A stretch of DNA of 64,000 nucleotides from Antitrichia curtipendula (taxonomy: Eukaryota > Streptophyta > Bryopsida > Hypnales > Leucodontaceae), in NCBI GenBank assembly GCA_951230915.1, contig OX579635.1, positions 16,430,001-16,494,000 of the forward strand, read 5' to 3'. Positions within the stretch are counted from its first letter, which is position 1. Each line of letters opens with the position of its first letter. Of this stretch, positions 60,177-64,000 are shown one piece after another. A program made the translations under genes and the position numbers. Under the pieces are notes generated by a model. The model was not told the DNA's origin. It did not search any database and was given only the letters and a program-made list of their open reading frames with translations.

Positions 60177-61235
60177 CTTGTTGTGTTAAGTGGTTGGGCA
60201 ACCTTGCTTGCTCGATTTTCTGCTCAAAAAAAAAATAGGCTTTCCTTCCTTCGTGCCGCTCCTTCTCGCCCGCTTGATTTTTTTGAATTTAGGTTTTGGT
60301 GTATTGGAAAATCTTCTTAGCGCTCCCTCCTCTCACAATTGTCTCGATCCCTGTCCTCCCTGTTTTCTTGATCGAGACAAGAACAAAGAAGTAAATAGCA
60401 ACAAGGCCGTAACAGGGCTTGGCATTAGGAGCAAAAATCACTAGGAGAGAGAAAATAATTAGGAGCTGTAGATGAGAGCTAAGTGAATGCAAGGGCCCAA
60501 CTGCCTGAAAAGAAAATTTCTATGTACCAATGACGTAATAATGCCTGGCATTGTTACAGATGCTCGATGCTTTATAATGAGGTTCGATTTTCTAATAGAC
60601 AGGACTTTAGAGTGCTTAATAGATGCTAATCAAGGTTATTTTTTTCATTTCTAATTAAGTGCCAAAGTGGCGATATTGAATGTTATAGTGGTGCTCCAAA
60701 TTTCAACATTCATCCACATACTGGATATAAAATATCATATTAGCACATATTACATATCTACAATTCAATTTTCATTCATAATCTGACAATTTCATCCAAG
60801 ATTTTATTTTTATTTGAAATTTTTTGACAATTTTCCACCTTTTTAGTACCATTTTTTCCTATAGGCGTGGTGCCAGGCCATAAAATTTGGTGCAATTTTG
60901 CACCAAATCGCTAGAAAAAAACCCATTAATGCTAATGTGACCCTCTTAATTTCCCACATAGTGCTAGTGGCGATTTAGAAGAATCCCTTCACGTTGTGGA
61001 ATAATGCAAGAATCTTTAATCATGTAGTGGATTTCTCTGAATGCATGAAATGGTGACTTCTCATCCCAATTCCAACCCTTTGAACCCCAATCACACTCTA
61101 ATCAATTTCTACTACGTTGAAGATGTCAAAGTGCGACATTCGGTGCAGGGATTGAATTGAGCTCTGGTCCATAATGGTTCTGTCTACCTTATAGGTTACC
61201 ACGTATTGATTCACTCAAAATGCACAGTTGATTGC
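60177..61235. other. Intergenic, no recognisable gene
   Basis: 60200-60480 is moderately GC-rich with overlapping frames that match nothing. The remainder is AT-rich. TCTACCTTA near 61187 resembles one end of the TA-flanked repeat family. Confidence 0.4.
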
Positions 61236-61238
61236 TTA

Positions 61239-62467
61239 GAGCATCCCCACTCCAACTTGGCAAAAAGACACTCCAAGTGGCTCTTTGGAGTGTTGGAGAA
61301 ATGCGGCCGGCTCGTGGAAAGAGAGTGTGGTCCACAGGAACACAGTGGACCCCACATTGCAACATTGTTTTGCGATTTAAAAGGCTAACTATTAAAATTT
61401 TAATTCATGGAATTTAGCGACTAACTTCCTTTGCTTCCGAAGTCATTTCCAATTTGTAATACTGATGGAGATGGAGGAGAGAATCTCTTTATATACACAT
61501 GGGGTGGTAGGAGGTAGAACAACCCATGCGGGATAAATAATATTAGAATTGGTAAGAGCTCAACCACTCATAGTTAAGTCAAAAATAGAAATTGTGTTAA
61601 AAATAGAATTTTAGACCTAATTTAGGCATAGAAGAATAACTTTTTCTAAAAAATTTTGAACTAAAAAAACTTGTTAAATTAATATAAATTTCACCTTAAA
61701 CAATCCGTTTGAGATTTGAATCCTCCAATAAAAAGTTATAGACAAATTTCAGAGAGGATGTTTGAAAATGTCAAAAAAAATTCCCTTCCAACCCCTTTGT
61801 GAATTTTGTCCATAAATTTTGGTTAAAAAATCCAAATCTCAAAAAAAATTTGGAGGTGAAATTTATATTTATTTAAGAACTTTTCTTAGTTCAAATTTAT
61901 TTAGAAAAATTTATTCTATTGTGACTAAATTAGGTCTGAAATTCTACTTTCAACACAATTCTAACTTTTTACAATGAAGAGTCAAGCTCTTTTATTCTAA
62001 TTATCCCATACTTTTTGAGGGCTCCAGATGGACAATGGGTTTCTCTATAAAATCTACCTCTCCAACCTTACTTCTCACCATCTACCCATGAAACTATTCA
62101 TTCATTCTGTCACCCAATTTAAATTGATGATAATTGTTTGTAATAGGAATGGTGACATTGGTATATAAATCATTTAAGTTGATTTATTTCTTGGTTATTA
62201 GGAGTATGGCAGTAGCCTGGTGTGCCTAGTACAGTAGGTTGTCATGCATAGCCTGGAGCTCGCTCCGTATCTTATTCCCGTGTCCTCTAACATACCCAGC
62301 CACGGGGAACAAACACTATTTCCCCGTCCGCTCTCTATTTTCTGCCGCGCCCGGCCACTCTGGGCCACTCTCTCGGACTTGGCGTGCCTGCAGTGGAGCA
62401 CGCATTATGGCTGGGCATGGCCATTTGCCCAGTTTGAGTCACTTGTTGAGTTGGAGTGGGGATGCCC
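61239..62467. mobile_element. PIF/Harbinger-like element, 1229 bp, non-autonomous
   Basis: The left end GAGCATCCCCACTCCAACT and the inverted right end GGGCATCCCCACTCCAACT differ at one base. TTA flanks both sides (61236-61238 and 62468-62470). A GC-rich block lies at 62200-62420. No transposase recognised. Confidence 0.85.
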
Positions 62468-63176
62468 TTACAAATGAATGCTTCTTCCAAACAGTCCCTC
62501 AGAACATCATAATTATTTTGAACGTGAAGGCAATATATACAAGGAGACGTCATACAGATGCTTGCCATTAAATTTTTTTCGCTGAAAGTTGTATCCAAGG
62601 TTGCAATGTGATGTTGGATGTGTTTCCATTGAAAAAATATGATATACAGTTCTGCAAAATAAATCCTATAAAAGCATGCCACATTTGAAGGGTCAAAATT
62701 GGATGTTTCGCTGACTGTAATCAAAGAACTAATTCATCGCCGGTACAATTCTAGTCTCGGAATGCATTTCTGGCATGTTTCAGCACCCCTTGTTCAACTC
62801 ACACGTAGACAAAGGTTCCTACATATTCAAAAGTGCTGAGCGCAATCTTCCGCATGCCAGGTTAAGATGCTTCGGAATTTCTAAGATTTCTGCTTGAAAA
62901 GAGGCCTCCTGCAGGCCTCTTAGTTTACGCAATGGCCTTTGGGCTTGAGGAACAATGGAGCATACTAATACTCCACCTCATGTACAGCTACGTATGTTCA
63001 TGTACAGCTACGTATGTCCAATTAGATACATGAATCAATCCATCGATGATGATCTCTTTTTCTATGTATATTTGTGCCTTCTGTACTTCCTCCAGCAACA
63101 GTGCTCCACTTGAGAAGCGTCTCAGCGAAGACCCAAGTGAACGAAAGAATAAAGTCATGATATGAATCGACATGAC
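62468..63176. other. Spacer and probable 3' UTR of the minus-strand gene
   Basis: No gene seen. A block of about 20 bp (TGTACAGCTACGTATGTYC) is present twice in tandem at about 62981-63019. The part nearest 63176 is likely 3' untranslated sequence of the gene that follows. Confidence 0.45.
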
Positions 63177-64000
63177 TCACATAATCCCGAGAGAAATTTG
63201 AGAAGTATGCAGGATGTGCGTGTCGTGGTCAAAACCTGCTGTCAGCCACAAGCGCCTCACCTGTGCATCCCACCAAGTATCAGAACCAAAGCAGCAAGCA
63301 CAGACTCTCGTAATTACTCCAATTTGGGACACTTCACAGGTGAACCAAGTGCGTCATTTGATAAGGAAAATTTGAAAAAGAGTTAGGAAACACAGAGCGT
63401 ATGGTATGAAATTATAACATCGAATATCACCCACCTCATTCATGCGAAGGCTGCTCAGGTTCAGCAATTGGCTACGCCTCAAAAACCGATCTTCCTGCAA
63501 CTACCAACAATGAATGTCTGAGTACAGTGAAACTTGAAAAAAGGTGTTAAAAGGGGGTCAGAATATGGAGGAGTAAAAACATACTGGCTCATCAGATGAG
63601 TCCGAATCGTCTTGCCGCTCTCCGCACGCATCCTAGTAGCAAAAGCAACTCAGCTAAACTGATTCTACAGGTGCTCTCTCAAATGCATTGGGCAAATCCA
63701 AAGGAAATACCATTACTACCAGATAGAATGCGCCAACAGTGTCTCGCAAATCCACGCTAAATGAAGGACTCCGAATTTTTTAAATCAAAACTTTAGCAAC
63801 AAAGTGCTACAAAGGGGTTTGAAGAACGCACCTCCCCATGTTGATCCAAGTAAAGGGACGGTGCCATGCAGACTCGACCCCCACGAATCAGCACCAACTG
63901 TGTAGAGCGCATGAGCAAAAAAATTCCAATTCCAGAACCCTCTGAAAAAAAATTCATCGGAGAGAAGCATTAGAACAGGGAGAAAGAGATGGTTACAGTT
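63177..64000 (-). CDS. C-terminal exons of a probable UBR/PRT6-type E3 ligase, 5' part beyond the window
   Basis: Four minus-strand exons join in frame: 63832-63941 (entered with two bases of a split codon), 63585-63632, 63435-63494 and 63177-63260 with TGA. All introns have GT-AG borders and phase 0. The roughly 99 residues include GSGIGIFLLMRS, PSLYLDQHGE, an acidic stretch (DDSDSSDEPED) and FLRRSQLLNL. The order GTGIFLL, then SPYLDxxGE, then LRRGxPLxL is that of the C-terminal domain of UBR-type N-degron ubiquitin ligases, in which plants have PRT6. The acidic insert and the tail (RRLWLTAGFDHDTH) are not something I can match. That this is a real gene end is fairly sure; the family is a moderate inference. 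Confidence 0.6.

Noticed and set aside
1..64000. tRNA or rRNA genes
   Set aside because: No cloverleaf with A and B boxes or rRNA core was recognised. The only tRNA-related match is the retrotransposon primer-binding site.

Overview
The window looks like nuclear DNA of a land plant. It has spliced genes with GT-AG introns, a plant-type UGT carrying a complete PSPG box, a plant-type ATP-dependent phosphofructokinase, plant subtilase relics, and very AT-rich, transposon-filled intergenic DNA. I cannot name the species; a non-flowering lineage is only a guess. All exon models were built by hand from splice signals and reading-frame continuity.

Layout. 1-1391 (minus) and 23582-26199 (plus) hold two copies of one UDP-glycosyltransferase gene. 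They point away from each other and form the arms of an inverted duplication. The 22 kb between them is almost all mobile DNA: TTAA-flanked terminal-inverted-repeat (TIR) elements, foldback elements, and a 7.7 kb PIF/Harbinger-like insertion (12191-19883). A paralogous empty site at about 11.24 kb proves that insertion. 28194-35107 is a 14-exon phosphofructokinase gene whose introns carry small hairpin elements. 38089-39209 (minus) is a two-exon gene for a small, probably mitochondrial, membrane protein. 42077-57975 is a subtilase pseudogene locus in inverted duplication. Its left arm is split by a CACTA element with a clean target duplication. Its right copy is split by a 6.2 kb antisense Ty1-copia retrotransposon. 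A stretch of about 1 kb is almost identical between the arms, although the flanks have diverged. 61239-62467 is another PIF/Harbinger-like element. 63177-63941 (minus) holds the last four exons of a gene whose product resembles the C-terminus of UBR/PRT6-type ubiquitin ligases.

How the parts relate. The working genes (UGT, PFK, the small mitochondrial protein, the UBR-like gene) are unrelated housekeeping or specialised-metabolism genes and form no operon or cluster. The main content of the window is transposon biology: at least four families of TIR elements (PIF/Harbinger, CACTA, a TTAA-flanked family and a TA-flanked hairpin family), one LTR retrotransposon, and two inverted gene duplications. 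Several insertions can be proven inside this window alone because an uninterrupted paralogous copy is present.
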